This document shows, one piece after another, positions 8,591-18,091 of a stretch of 64,000 bases of DNA (within the stretch, counting starts at the first letter, position 1; every line of letters starts with the position of its first letter). Source of the DNA: Caballeronia glebae (GTDB lineage: Bacteria; Pseudomonadota; Gammaproteobacteria; Burkholderiales; Burkholderiaceae). The notes beneath the pieces were generated by a model, which did no database searches, was not told where the DNA came from, and saw only the letters and a list, made by a program, of their open reading frames with translations. The stretch spans positions 1 to 64,000 of the forward strand of contig NZ_FCOJ02000021.1 of assembly GCF_001545035.1 (NCBI RefSeq), written 5' to 3'. The translations under genes and the position numbers were made by a program.

Positions 8591-9373
8591 TTATTTGAAC
8601 TCCGGCGTGCGTTTCGCAAGGAACGCGCTGACGCCTTCTGCCGCATCAGTCGAGCAGAAAATTTGGTCGCTTTCCATGAGTGATTGAGCAACGAGTGCTG
8701 CCTCTGGCATATCGAAGCACGCGTTGATGAGGCGCTTGGCTGCGCGCATGGCGTCGGCAGGCTGCCTTGCCAGCGTTGACGCAAGCGCTTCAGCTTGTCG
8801 CAGCGCTTCGCCACGTGGCACGACATCATTCACGAGCCCCCAATTCAGCGCGGTTTGCGCGTTGATGGGTTCACCTGTGAGTACCAATTTCTTTGCGCGC
8901 GCTTCGCCGATTTTGCGGGCGACGCGGTAGGTGCCACCGCTACTCGGGAAAAGCCCAAGTTTGATTTCCGGCAAGCACAGTTTGACCTGTTCTTCCGCAA
9001 TCATCATGTCGCAGCATGCTGCGATTTCCAGTCCGCCGCCGTAGGTGTAGCCGTTGAGCGCTGCGATTGTGGGCTTCGGAAACGTGCGCAGCAGCTCGAA
9101 AACCTTGTTCTGGAAGATGAGCTTCCGCTCCAGCACGGCGCCGGGAGTGAGCAACTCGGTTATCTCATGGATGTCTGAACCCGCGCAGAACGCGCGCTCG
9201 CCAGCGCCTGTTAGCACGACAGCGCGGACTTCGGTATCGAGTTCCAACTCGCGCAGTGCTGCATAGAGCTCGCGCGTAAGCGGCGCCGATACGACGTTCA
9301 TCGGCGGATTGTCGAGCGTAACGACCGCGTGACGGTCGTTACGCTGAATGCGGATTTTGGAAGGAGCGTTCAT
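8591..9373 (-). CDS. Enoyl-CoA hydratase/isomerase (crotonase family)
   Basis: A typical 260-residue crotonase. The first oxyanion segment AFCAGSDIHE is at residues 61-70, and the two catalytic glutamates fall at 116 (YGGGLEIA) and 136 (CLPEIKLG), so a hydratase activity is plausible rather than a hydrolase. GGAGG precedes the ATG. It lies 43 bases after the GntR/UTRA gene and 4 bases before the Mct-like gene, so it is part of the same transcription unit. Which 2-enoyl-CoA it hydrates is not evident. Confidence 0.9.
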   Translation of the reverse strand: MNAPSKIRIQRNDRHAVVTLDNPPMNVVSAPLTRELYAALRELELDTEVRAVVLTGAGERAFCAGSDIHEITELLTPGAVLERKLIFQNKVFELLRTFPKPTIAALNGYTYGGGLEIAACCDMMIAEEQVKLCLPEIKLGLFPSSGGTYRVARKIGEARAKKLVLTGEPINAQTALNWGLVNDVVPRGEALRQAEALASTLARQPADAMRAAKRLINACFDMPEAALVAQSLMESDQIFCSTDAAEGVSAFLAKRTPEFK

Positions 9374-9416
9374 CGCGCGCGCCCCTCCGTCAAACGGACG
9401 AAATTCGAGTCGGCGC

Positions 9417-10241
9417 TCAGGCCTCGTCGTCCACCCGGAAGCGCGCGGACTGCGTGTACCGACTGCGCGGATAAAAGCTGACTGTGACCTGCAGCAGTTG
9501 CTGGTTCTCGTCGTAGTAAAAACGCGTCATCTGCAAGGCCGCCTCGCCAGGTGCCGTTTGCAGGATCCCAGCAAGCTCCTCGTCCAGCACGGTCGCCGTG
9601 ACGTCCTGTCGAATTTCCCTCACGCGCACGTTGAACATCTTCTCGATGTTCTGATACACGGGGGTGTTCGACACAATTGGTTTCTGCTGCGCGGCTGCAA
9701 AGCGAGGTGGCACATAAATCTTGACGAAGCTCATTGGCAAGTCCTCGCCCGGCGTCTTGCGAACGAAGGTTGCCTCCGACATGAGCAGGCCCGGTTTGCA
9801 CTCGATTTGCTCGCCGAGCTCCGCGTCCACGATTATCTCGCGCAGCGACGTCGCGTGCATCTCCGTGCCCTCGACGAACTGCAGTAAAGCCTCGGCCGAA
9901 TTGAGCGCCTTGAATCGTCCCTGCGTCCGCACCGGCTCGCGCACAATCGTCCCGATACCCGGATGAGACGAGATGAGCCCTCGCTCCCGCAGCATCCGCA
10001 GTGCAAATCGTACGGTCTGCCGGCTCACGCCATACCGCTCCGTCAACTCTTTCTCGGATGGCAGTGTGGTTGTGGGAGGATACTTGCCCTCGTAAATTTC
10101 GCGCGAGAGCATCTCCGCGAGCGTCGAGTACAGCGGCTGTTGCCCCGCGCTGCGCGCGAGGCGTTCCGGCGCTGCGTCGGATGTTGTCGCCATGAGGTCC
10201 TGTGCCAGTAGCATGCTTCGAATGTGCGTATTGTCGCCCAT
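9417..10241 (-). CDS. GntR-family regulator with UTRA effector domain (HutC type)
   Basis: A 274-residue regulator: a winged-helix domain at roughly residues 36-105 (LPSEKELTERYGVSRQTVRFALRML), then a UTRA domain with the fold shared with chorismate lyase. UTRA regulators normally repress a neighbouring catabolic operon and release on binding its substrate. A GGAGG stands 9 bases before the ATG at 10241. It lies inside the unit it probably controls, between two CoA-transferase genes. An 18-bp TGTACGTACA-type palindrome upstream of the first of those genes is a fitting operator. Confidence 0.9.
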   Translation of the reverse strand: MGDNTHIRSMLLAQDLMATTSDAAPERLARSAGQQPLYSTLAEMLSREIYEGKYPPTTTLPSEKELTERYGVSRQTVRFALRMLRERGLISSHPGIGTIVREPVRTQGRFKALNSAEALLQFVEGTEMHATSLREIIVDAELGEQIECKPGLLMSEATFVRKTPGEDLPMSFVKIYVPPRFAAAQQKPIVSNTPVYQNIEKMFNVRVREIRQDVTATVLDEELAGILQTAPGEAALQMTRFYYDENQQLLQVTVSFYPRSRYTQSARFRVDDEA

Positions 10242-10303
10242 TTTTAGCGGCCTCCAGCCGAGAACTAGGATTTTCTGAAGAATCGAGGTTCATCGCGCGC
10301 CCC

Positions 10304-11512
10304 TCAGACGGTGATTCCGTACTGCTGCAATTGCGCTTCGGTGTATCCAAGGCGCTCGATGAGGATTTCGCGGTTGTGCGCGCCGAGCGCTGGCCCCGCC
10401 GAGTCGATACGGCCCGGCGTCTCCGTCAGCCGGCCGACAACGTTTTGCATGCCGATGGGAGCGCCAAGTTCGCTGTCGGGCACGTGACAGATGTTTTCGC
10501 GGGCTTTGATTTGCGCGTCCTCGAAAATCATCGATACGTCATTGACGGGCGCGGCCGTCGCTCCGAGTTCCTCGGACCGGTGCATGACCGTTTCCAGGTC
10601 CATACGACCAATCGATTGCTGAATCTGTTCGTCGAGCGCCTTGTCGTTGTCCAGTCGCGCGCGGTTCGTTGCAAACCGCGGGTCTTCCACCAGGTCAGGG
10701 CGGTTAATCATCTCGCAGATGCGCTCGAACGCGGCCTGCGAGCTGCCGGCAATGGCGAGCCACTTCCCGTCTTCGGTCTGGTACGTGTTGCGAGGCGCGG
10801 TGAATGGCAGTCGGCTGCCATTTCGCTGTTGAATCATGCCGAGTTGGTCGTAGTTGACTACGTGCGGTCCGAGCAATGTCAGTAGAGTCTCGTAGATTGC
10901 CAAGTCGACTACTTGGCCCCGACCGGTACGGCGCTTTTCGTTGAGAGCAACCATTGTGAGAAAGGCGGCCATCATGCCGGTACTGGCGTCGCCGAGGGCG
11001 AAGCCCGGCAGGAGCGGTGGTTGGTCCGGATTGCCGCTGATAAAGGCATAGCCCGCGTAGGCCTCGGCGAGCGTGCCGAAACCCGGCCGATAGCGGTACG
11101 GCCCGGTCTGACCGAAGCCTGTGATGCGGACCATGATGAGGCCGGGATTGATTTCCTTCAGGGTGTCGTATCCCAGTCCCCACTTCTCCAGCGTACCGGT
11201 GCGGTAGTTCTCGATAACGATGTCGACGTCCTTGACCAGCTTTTTGACCGCTTCCGCGCCGATTTCCGTCTTAAGGTCCAGCGTCACCGAACGCTTACCG
11301 CGATTCAGAACCTTGTAGAACAGCCCCACTCCGTCCTTGGTTTCGCCCCAACGGCGAATTTCATCGCCGACTTGCGGGCGTTCAACCTTGATTACGTCCG
11401 CGCCATGGTCGGCGAGGAACATGCCGCACATCGGCGCGGCGAGAAAATTCGAGATGTCGAGAACGCGTACGCCGTCGAGCGCTCGCGTGGATTTGCTAGG
11501 AAGATTTTCCAT
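10304..11512 (-). CDS. CaiB/BaiF family III CoA-transferase
   Basis: The 402-residue protein has the standard family layout: GVRVLDISNFLAAPMCG at the N-terminus, NRGKRSVTLDL near residue 75, and the nucleophilic aspartate at 175 in FALGDASTG. Family members move CoA from succinyl-CoA or acetyl-CoA to a carboxylic acid through an aspartyl-CoA thioester. As the first gene of the run that includes Mct-, Meh- and CitE-like enzymes it is the natural candidate for activating the entering acid. It is clearly a different subgroup from the Mct-like protein. Confidence 0.9.
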   Translation of the reverse strand: MENLPSKSTRALDGVRVLDISNFLAAPMCGMFLADHGADVIKVERPQVGDEIRRWGETKDGVGLFYKVLNRGKRSVTLDLKTEIGAEAVKKLVKDVDIVIENYRTGTLEKWGLGYDTLKEINPGLIMVRITGFGQTGPYRYRPGFGTLAEAYAGYAFISGNPDQPPLLPGFALGDASTGMMAAFLTMVALNEKRRTGRGQVVDLAIYETLLTLLGPHVVNYDQLGMIQQRNGSRLPFTAPRNTYQTEDGKWLAIAGSSQAAFERICEMINRPDLVEDPRFATNRARLDNDKALDEQIQQSIGRMDLETVMHRSEELGATAAPVNDVSMIFEDAQIKARENICHVPDSELGAPIGMQNVVGRLTETPGRIDSAGPALGAHNREILIERLGYTEAQLQQYGITV

Positions 11513-11538
11513 TTAATTTATCCGCCTGTTCGCCTGTT

Positions 11539-11556
11539 CGAATGTACGTACATTCG
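11539..11556. promoter_or_regulatory. Perfect 18-bp palindrome, candidate GntR/UTRA operator
   Basis: CGAATGTACGTACATTCG is a perfect palindrome ending 26 bases upstream of the CoA-transferase ATG. The TGTACGTACA-like core is of the kind bound by GntR/HutC regulators, and a GntR/UTRA gene is second in the same run. Assignment to that regulator is inference. Confidence 0.6.
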
Positions 11557-12522
11557 CATAGGTGCAGGTTGGCGGTATAGATGGTGTAAACCCTGCGCCG
11601 CGGGGGAACTCTCCTGGCGAGTACACAGCGCCGGTGCTGCGGCGATGAAACCTTGCAATATCGCCATTCTTTGAACTTGGTATCGCCGCACGAGAATGCG
11701 GTGGTCGATCGCCCCCCCAGAGTCCTCCGCCTGTCCGAGGCACTGTCTAAAAGTGGGGCTTCGGAAAGGATTCCGGGACCAGTGGGCAAAGCGCAAGGCC
11801 CGTCAGGTCGTATTTCATCGCTGTTATGCGACCGGGACAAGCGCCCCGATGAGCCCTCTCAGGCAGGGCTCATCTGAAGGCCAAACCTACTAACATTCAC
11901 GGTGGCTGGCTATTCCGAACGCGTCATACCGCTGGAGGAAAACGAAAGGTAAGACTATTTTGCGCGCGCGTGAGAGTGTGCTTAACGATAATCCGTGGCC
12001 TGCGCGACAGGCATTGTCGTCAACTGTCTGCCAACTCGGCGAGCTCTCGTCCAACGCGCGGTAGAGTTATTCGGGACACGGCGTTGCGACGAGCCACAAA
12101 ATCGCTCAGAAATGATGGCGGAGGCGATCATGGGCACGCACACGCGCTTTGAGACGTTCATCGCGTGCCGTCACACCCATTTGGCGATGCGCGATCGATC
12201 CGAAATCGCTCCTCGCCGCAATGCAGTCCACCCCGATGCTGGAAGCGATTTCGCGAAACAAAGTCGAAGCACCCAATGCGCCCTTCGACAAACAACGGTT
12301 CAGGCGGCACTGTGCACGCTGTAAGAGATGGTGACCGTTGTTGAAGACTTGGCCGGTGAGTATCCTGGCCTGGTTCTACGCGCCTTGCGGATTGGCTGCT
12401 ACCCGCGAAGCGACCGAGGAAGCGCTCCTGCAGTGCGTCCGATTTTCTCAACCGCCGGATGCTGGAAACACGCGACAGGTTCGCCAGCGTGTTCCAATCC
12501 ACATCACAAACGCGGAAAGCCA
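11557..12522. other. About 1 kb with no convincing gene
   Basis: Between the CoA-transferase start and the APC permease stop there are only short overlapping frames. A minus-strand frame at 12158-12523 and a plus-strand frame at 11995-12324 are the longest, and neither has a ribosome site or recognisable family pattern. The base and codon pattern looks degenerate, so decayed coding sequence is possible. The promoter of the CoA-transferase run must lie at its left end. Confidence 0.45.
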
Positions 12523-14148
12523 CTACACCGGGAATGTACTTGCAACCTCTCTATCCTGCGATCGCGCTCGAGAGGAACTGTTATCGCCCTCGCTCGCAAA
12601 GCGACAATCGCCACGCGGCGCTCCAGTGTGTAGCCCCCAGTAGTAGATGCCGAGTGCAAGCAGACAGACGAACAGCGTGTCGAAGGGGTGCGCAATAAGG
12701 CCGATACCGTCGAACGGCCCCAAATACGACGCCAACATCGTCAGTAGGTAGTAGCCAACAAGCCAGAGCGAGCTACGAATTTGTTGCCCGAACGTGAGAT
12801 GCCCGACAGATGCGCGCTTCATCGCCGCCAGGTAAATCACGTACAGGACAACCTGTACGCCAAGCAGCCATGACAGGTTCTTCCATCCCGTCCAGTAGAC
12901 GATAAGGGTGGCCACGACGAACGATAGCGGCCCGACGAAACCTAGAGCCTTGACCCTGAAGGGTCGAGCCATCTCAGGATGGCTCTTGCGCAACGCCGCG
13001 ACCGAAACCGGGGCGACCGCATAGCTCACGACAAGCGCAGCAGATACCACAGAAATCATCGCTTCCCACGACGGGAAAGGCAGCGTCCAGAAAATCGACA
13101 GCGCCAAGGTCAGCCACGTTGCCCGACGCGGGATGCCCGATTTCTCGTCAACCTTCGAAAAGGTACGGAAGAACGTGCCGGAGTTCGACCACGCAAAGAT
13201 GGCTCTGGGCGTAGCGCCGAAGAAGATGTTGCCGCATCCCGAGGGCGATATCACCGCATCAATCGCGACGATGACGCTCAACCACACAGCGCCGAGCAGC
13301 ATTGCGATGTCGTAGAAGGGAAGCGAGAGGCTCTGGCTGACTGCATGCCACCCTTTGCTCACCATCGACGTGGGAACGGCGCCAATGAAGGCGACCTGCA
13401 GGAGAATGTAGAGCAGCCCGGCAAGCAGGATTGACGATACGAGCGCGATAGGAATCGACCGCTGCGGATTTCGAACCTCGCTTGCGACCGCCACGATGGG
13501 AGTGAGCCCGAGAAAGGCAAAAATCACCCCGCCCTTCGACACGGCCGCCTCGACTCCGGCGAACCCAGCCGGTGCAAATCCCGCGACATGGAAGTTCGCG
13601 GGTTTGAAGAAGACCAGCAACGTCACGATGATTGTTGCCGGCACGACGAATTTGATGACCGTCACAATGTTGTTCGCCAATGCGAACGTCCGCACGCTGA
13701 AGAAATTCAGTGCGAAGAACACCAGTATCAGAGCCAACTGCAGAAACCAGCCCAATGTGCTCGAGTTGCTGGTACCAGGTATATTGAGCGCGGGCCACCA
13801 AGCTGCCGCGTACTGCCGGGCTGCGACGACTTCGAGACCGACGATGCTCGACATGTAGATTGCCGTCATCAAGCCGATAAGGTACGTCACCATCGGGCCG
13901 TGCGAAATTTCGAGGTAGCTGATTGCGCCACCTGGACTTGGGATGGCAGCGCCCAATTCGCAGTAGACGACACCCAGGCTCAGCACTGCAACTGCGGCGA
14001 TTACCCACGAGAAAATGCCGGCCGGGCCTGCCATGGAAGCCACGTTGCTCGCGGCAAACAACCACCCGGAACCGAAAACGGTACCAAAACCTATTAGCGT
14101 CAAGTCAAAAGCCGTGAGGCTCTTCTTGAAATGAGCAGAATCTGACAC
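12523..14148 (-). CDS. APC superfamily amino acid permease
   Basis: A 541-residue inner-membrane carrier with about 12-14 hydrophobic segments. The opening SLTAFDLTLIGFGTVFGSGWLFAA is the APC helix 1 with its unwound GSG substrate site, and SKGGVIFAFLGL marks helix 6. Such carriers import amino acids, amines or polyamines. It starts with GTG behind AAGGAGACAAGCAA. The last 35 or so residues are hydrophilic and of low complexity, and may be an altered tail given the degenerate sequence after the stop. It faces the same way as the CoA modules on both sides. Confidence 0.9.
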   Translation of the reverse strand: MSDSAHFKKSLTAFDLTLIGFGTVFGSGWLFAASNVASMAGPAGIFSWVIAAVAVLSLGVVYCELGAAIPSPGGAISYLEISHGPMVTYLIGLMTAIYMSSIVGLEVVAARQYAAAWWPALNIPGTSNSSTLGWFLQLALILVFFALNFFSVRTFALANNIVTVIKFVVPATIIVTLLVFFKPANFHVAGFAPAGFAGVEAAVSKGGVIFAFLGLTPIVAVASEVRNPQRSIPIALVSSILLAGLLYILLQVAFIGAVPTSMVSKGWHAVSQSLSLPFYDIAMLLGAVWLSVIVAIDAVISPSGCGNIFFGATPRAIFAWSNSGTFFRTFSKVDEKSGIPRRATWLTLALSIFWTLPFPSWEAMISVVSAALVVSYAVAPVSVAALRKSHPEMARPFRVKALGFVGPLSFVVATLIVYWTGWKNLSWLLGVQVVLYVIYLAAMKRASVGHLTFGQQIRSSLWLVGYYLLTMLASYLGPFDGIGLIAHPFDTLFVCLLALGIYYWGLHTGAPRGDCRFASEGDNSSSRARSQDREVASTFPV

Positions 14149-14234
14149 TTGCTTGTCTCCTTAGACCTTTTTATCGACCGCTGCATGGGGCATGCGCGGG
14201 ACGATATTGAGCCACCGCCGCTTTGCAGCGTGTC

Positions 14235-14825
14235 TCACATAACCAATTTGCTCGATTGAGTTGGGCGGCTGTTCCAGGACCGCGGCAAATGATGTATGGG
14301 GTTCGATTGTTGGCCGTCGATGGCTCTTATCTTCTGTGCGTCCCTATTGAGAAGACTGTGGAGACGGCGACATCGGCGCAGCGCTGCGTAGAAGCTGTAG
14401 GCTTCGCGAAAGAGCTTTTGTTGTACACATCTGCGCGTCGTCTCCAATTTTGTTGCTACTGTCTCCGGGCCCCATCCGTACCATGGAAGCCGGAACATCT
14501 CCTGAGTCAGGGCCAGTCCGAAACTCGGCGAACACTCCAGGAAGGCAGTAGCAAGAGAAACCCAATCTGGTTCCGGACCGCTCGCGAGCGTATCGACTTC
14601 GAGTTCAATCGTTCCCGCTACCGCTCCTGTGTGGTCAGGAACCAAGCAGATGTCGAACAGCTCTTCGGCTTTAATGCGGGCAATCGCGCCTGCTTCAAGA
14701 TGCCCCTCGCCCGCGCCTCTGCGAATGTAGTGCGCTCCACGTTCGGCATGCCAACCGACCGAGAACGGAAAGCGCATGTCGCTGAGCTCAACTGCTCGCG
14801 TCGATGAGAACTGATAGGTCAACAC
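14235..14825 (-). pseudogene. AraC-type HTH regulator, probably C-terminally truncated
   Basis: The 196-residue frame ends in a helix-turn-helix stretch (GWGPETVATKLETTRR, followed by FREAYSFYAALRRCRRLHSLL) like a group of AraC-like regulators common in Burkholderia. After the first HTH it breaks off into unrelated-looking residues, and the second helix-turn-helix expected of an AraC domain is missing. It may be a truncated gene or a short HTH protein. It lies between the aldolase and permease genes on the same strand, 86 bases from the permease start. Confidence 0.5.
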
Positions 14826-14947
14826 TTTTGAAAACTGCCTGACAGCGACATAAGGACCAGGACCGGCCGACTCCTACAGACGCCGACCCGAAATGCTAAA
14901 AGTAGCCATCGAAGTCAGCCGGTCACGACACTGCGCCTCCGGATCGG

Positions 14948-15730
14948 TTAGACCCGATAGTCGCCGCCTTCGCGGTCCAGCAGTCGCAACAACGCTGTCC
15001 ATTCGCGGTCCAGGTGAACCGTGTCGAGATACGCATAGTCGTCGTGCTGCTTGGCCGCGTGTTCGCACACTTCCGGAGAAGGAATAACGATTTTTTGGCC
15101 AGCTGAGAGCGTCGCGACCTGAATCTCGCAAGCTTTATTGAGGTAGTACATGCGCGTAAAGGCCTCAGCGACCGAGCGCCCCGTTGTGAGCAAGCCGTGA
15201 TTTCGAAGGATGAGATACTCCTTCTTGCCAATCGACTTCACAATGCGCTCGCGCTCGTCTAGCTCGAGCGAGATGCCCTCGTACTCGTGGTACGCGACCC
15301 GGTTGTAGAACTGCATGCTGATTTGGTTCAACGGCAAGAGACCGCATTCCATTGCCGCTACTGCCATGCCGTAGGTCGTATGAAGGTGGACCACGCACTC
15401 GACGTCGTGGCGCGCCTGGTGGAGCGCACTGTGGATGGTGAAGCCCGCCGCGTTGACTTCAAAGCGGTCGTCGCCAATCGGATTGCCGTTCACATCGATT
15501 TTCACCAGCGACGACGCGGTGATCTCGTCGAAGAACCAGCCGTGCGGGTTGATGAGAAACTGGTCGTCCGTTCCAGGAACTCGCGCGGAGATATGCGTAT
15601 AGATGAGGTCGGTGAGTTCAAACTTTGCTGCAAGGCGATACGCAGCGGCCAGTTGCACGCGAGTTTCCCATTCTGCCTGCGAGATGTTGCGCGGCTTCCG
15701 GTTGATGTGCGGGTCGGTCGTGGAAATCAT
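14948..15730 (-). CDS. Class II aldolase/adducin family protein
   Basis: This 260-residue protein has the fuculose-phosphate aldolase fold. The first metal-binding pair sits in VVHLHTTYG and the distal element is LRNHGLLTTG; FLINPHGWFFDEI marks the substrate loop. Relatives include sugar-phosphate aldolases, but also decarboxylases and eukaryotic adducin-like proteins whose chemistry is unclear. It starts 89 bases after the etfA stop. A small hydroxy-acid or keto-acid substrate is likely, with nothing more specific visible. Confidence 0.88.
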   Translation of the reverse strand: MISTTDPHINRKPRNISQAEWETRVQLAAAYRLAAKFELTDLIYTHISARVPGTDDQFLINPHGWFFDEITASSLVKIDVNGNPIGDDRFEVNAAGFTIHSALHQARHDVECVVHLHTTYGMAVAAMECGLLPLNQISMQFYNRVAYHEYEGISLELDERERIVKSIGKKEYLILRNHGLLTTGRSVAEAFTRMYYLNKACEIQVATLSAGQKIVIPSPEVCEHAAKQHDDYAYLDTVHLDREWTALLRLLDREGGDYRV

Positions 15731-15819
15731 GTTTCGAGGTTCTCCATGTTTGAGATTCGACGAGTCACGAGTGTGCGGCGCTCAGCGCTCGTCGAGGGCT
15801 ATGAGTAGACGACGCGATA

Positions 15820-16752
15820 TCAGAGCGATGAAACAAGAGCAGGAACGAGCTCAAACAAATCACCGACTAGACCGTAGTCCGCCACGCCAAAAATGGGCGC
15901 TTCCGGGTCCTTGTTAATGGCAACGATGACCTTGCTGTCCTTCATGCCGGCCAGATGTTGGATTGCCCCGGAGATGCCGACTGCTATATAGAACTGAGGA
16001 GCGACAATCTTTCCGGTCTGACCTACCTGGAAATCGTTGGGTACATAACCCGCATCGACCGCCGCGCGTGAGGCGCCCAAGGCTGCCCCGAGCTTGTCGG
16101 CAAGCGGCTCGAGAATCTTCGTGTAATTCTCGCCGCTGCCCAGACCGCGTCCGCCAGACACGATGATTTTTGCGCTCGTCAGCTCCGGCCGGTCAAGCCT
16201 CGTGACCTCGCGGCTGACAAATTGCGAGACGCCTGCATCGGATGTGGCTTCGATTTTCTCGACAGGAGCATTGCCACCCTCAGCTGCCACCGGGTCGAAG
16301 CCGGTAGCGCGCACCGTGATGACCTTGATACTGTCGCTCGACTGCACCGTCGCAATTGCGTTTCCCGCGTAGATGGGTCGCTCAAAAGTATCAGCGCTGT
16401 CGACCGCCGTGATGTCGCTAATCTGTGCGACGTCCAGATGCGCTGCAATGCGCGGTGCGATGTTCTTCCCGTAGGCTGTCGCTGGTGCCAACAGGTGCGA
16501 ATAGTCTTTGACAATGTTCAGCACCGTGCCTTCGACATTCTCGGCGAGACCATCTGCGAGTTGGGGCGCATCGGCCAGCAGCACTTTAGCCACGCCCGCA
16601 ATCTTCGACGCGGCCTCTGCCGCGCCTTGCGCATTGGAGCCTGCCACCAGAACATGAATCTCACCGCCCACTTTCGCAGCAGCTGCAACCGTGTTCAATG
16701 TCGCGGGCTTAATCGACGTGTTGTCGTGCTCCGCAATAACCAGAGTCGTCAT
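15820..16752 (-). CDS. etfA: Electron transfer flavoprotein alpha subunit
   Basis: A 310-residue FAD-binding subunit that passes electrons from acyl-CoA or N-methyl dehydrogenases to ETF:ubiquinone oxidoreductase. The C-terminal FAD signature is complete: [13 protein letters not shown], then [36 protein letters not shown] and [11 protein letters not shown]. The ATG at 16752 sits 9 bases after AAGGAG, whereas the ATG at 16759-16761 directly abuts that site. It follows etfB by 13 bases. A dedicated ETF copy beside CoA-ester genes suggests a partner dehydrogenase encoded elsewhere. Confidence 0.95.
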   Translation of the reverse strand: MTTLVIAEHDNTSIKPATLNTVAAAAKVGGEIHVLVAGSNAQGAAEAASKIAGVAKVLLADAPQLADGLAENVEGTVLNIVKDYSHLLAPATAYGKNIAPRIAAHLDVAQISDITAVDSADTFERPIYAGNAIATVQSSDSIKVITVRATGFDPVAAEGGNAPVEKIEATSDAGVSQFVSREVTRLDRPELTSAKIIVSGGRGLGSGENYTKILEPLADKLGAALGASRAAVDAGYVPNDFQVGQTGKIVAPQFYIAVGISGAIQHLAGMKDSKVIVAINKDPEAPIFGVADYGLVGDLFELVPALVSSL

Positions 16753-16765
16753 TTCGCGCATCTCC

Positions 16766-17515
16766 TTACAGCATTTTCGCTTCGGTCTTGAGTTTCTCGA
16801 CGAGCGTCTTTACGTCAGGCACGGTGATGCCGGCGCTACGCTTGGGCGGCTCGCTGACCTTCAATGTCTTCAGCCGCGGCGTGACATCGACGCCGAGGTC
16901 CGTGGGCTTGATGGTCGTGAGCGGCTTCTTCTTCGCCTTCATGATGTTGGGGAGCGTCACGTAGCGAGGCTCGTTCAGGCGAAGGTCAGTCGTGACCACG
17001 GCGGGCAATTTCAGCGACAGGGTTTCCGAGCCGCCATCAACCTCGCGCGCGACCGTTGCGCGACCGTCCGCAATCGTCACCTTCGATGCAAACGTCGCCT
17101 GAGCCAGCCCGGTCAGCGCGGCGAGCATCTGACCGGTCTGATTGGAATCGTCGTCGATGGCTTGCTTGCCAAGGATGATTAAGTCTGGCTTTTCGTGGTC
17201 GACAAGCGCCTTGAGAATCTTGGCGACCGCGAGCGGCTGCAGCTCTTCCGTGGATTCCACGAGAATCCCGCGGTCCGCGCCGATGGCCAACGCCGTACGC
17301 AGCGTTTCCTGACATTGCGTCACGCCACACGAGACCGCGATGACCTCGGAGGCCACACCCGCTTCCTTCAAGCGCACCGCCTCTTCGACGGCAATTTCAC
17401 AAAAGGGGTTCATCGCCATCTTCACGTTGGCGATGTCCACGCCCGTGCAATCTGACTTAACGCGCACTTTCACGTTGTAATCAACAACGCGCTTCACCGG
17501 TACAAGTACCTTCAT
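16766..17515 (-). CDS. etfB: Electron transfer flavoprotein beta subunit
   Basis: The 249-residue AMP-binding subunit opens [20 protein letters not shown] and carries the family patterns [36 protein letters not shown] and [20 protein letters not shown]. It is essentially full length. AAGGAAAGACG precedes the ATG. It is the first gene of the leftward run etfB-etfA-aldolase. Confidence 0.95.
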   Translation of the reverse strand: MKVLVPVKRVVDYNVKVRVKSDCTGVDIANVKMAMNPFCEIAVEEAVRLKEAGVASEVIAVSCGVTQCQETLRTALAIGADRGILVESTEELQPLAVAKILKALVDHEKPDLIILGKQAIDDDSNQTGQMLAALTGLAQATFASKVTIADGRATVAREVDGGSETLSLKLPAVVTTDLRLNEPRYVTLPNIMKAKKKPLTTIKPTDLGVDVTPRLKTLKVSEPPKRSAGITVPDVKTLVEKLKTEAKML

Positions 17516-18091
17516 CGTCTTTCCTTGATATGTGTCTCACATGCCAGCCAAGCGAGGTAGCGCGCAACTTCAACTGCCTGTGTTCTTGCACTCGACACCA
17601 ATAGTTTGGCGTCTGCGGGTTAACCCATCCCTCCATCGCCTGCCGCTCGCGCAGTCCACCGCGCTCTCAATCGCCACACCTTCCAAACGGCCCCTGATCG
17701 TACGGGCTCATTCTGGGCCAAAAATCAAAAAAAACATAAATTTTTCAGAATTCATATTTTTCTGGAAGGATACCGAGAAGCCTTCCAGCACGAATCCCGC
17801 GGTGCCTCCACTTCGCTTTATTCTCTATAAAACATCGCTTTACAAGCGCAGCACGTTGGAGAAGAATGCGCTCGAAGGCCAGAAAATTTTTGTTCGCTTG
17901 ACATCAGATTAAGACGTCACTCATCATATGTCAACGGGCAAAAATAATGACTCGGATCGACGTTTGGCCAGGGAGCGGAGGAAGACAGAAACTGTCCTCT
18001 AGGCGCGACACCGCCCCCGCAATGTTCGTCAGCTATCGGGAATTCGCGCTGAGCAATCGCTCGGCGCATGTCATGGTTTACAAGGAGAGTC
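17516..18091. promoter_or_regulatory. Divergent promoter region between etfB and hyuA
   Basis: A 576-base gap with no gene. It contains an unusually A/T-rich stretch (about 17718-17765) in otherwise GC-rich DNA, which could act as a curved or UP-element region. It also contains the regulatory block at 17898-17945 described separately. The two operons flanking it are transcribed outward. Confidence 0.6.
17898..17945 (+). promoter_or_regulatory. Candidate promoter/operator block shared with the binding-protein gene at 29 kb
   Basis: TTGACAT at 17898-17904 is mirrored by ATGTCAA at 17928-17934, and AGACGTCA lies at 17912-17919. The 22 bases from 17924 to 17945 recur with one mismatch at 29339-29360 upstream of the orphan binding-protein gene. 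TTGACA is also a consensus -35 box. A GntR regulator encoded between the two targets is the likely ligand (inference). Confidence 0.55.

Noticed and set aside
12158..12523. Minus-strand frame of 121 codons before the APC permease stop region
   Set aside because: No ribosome site and no recognisable family; treated as non-coding or decayed sequence.
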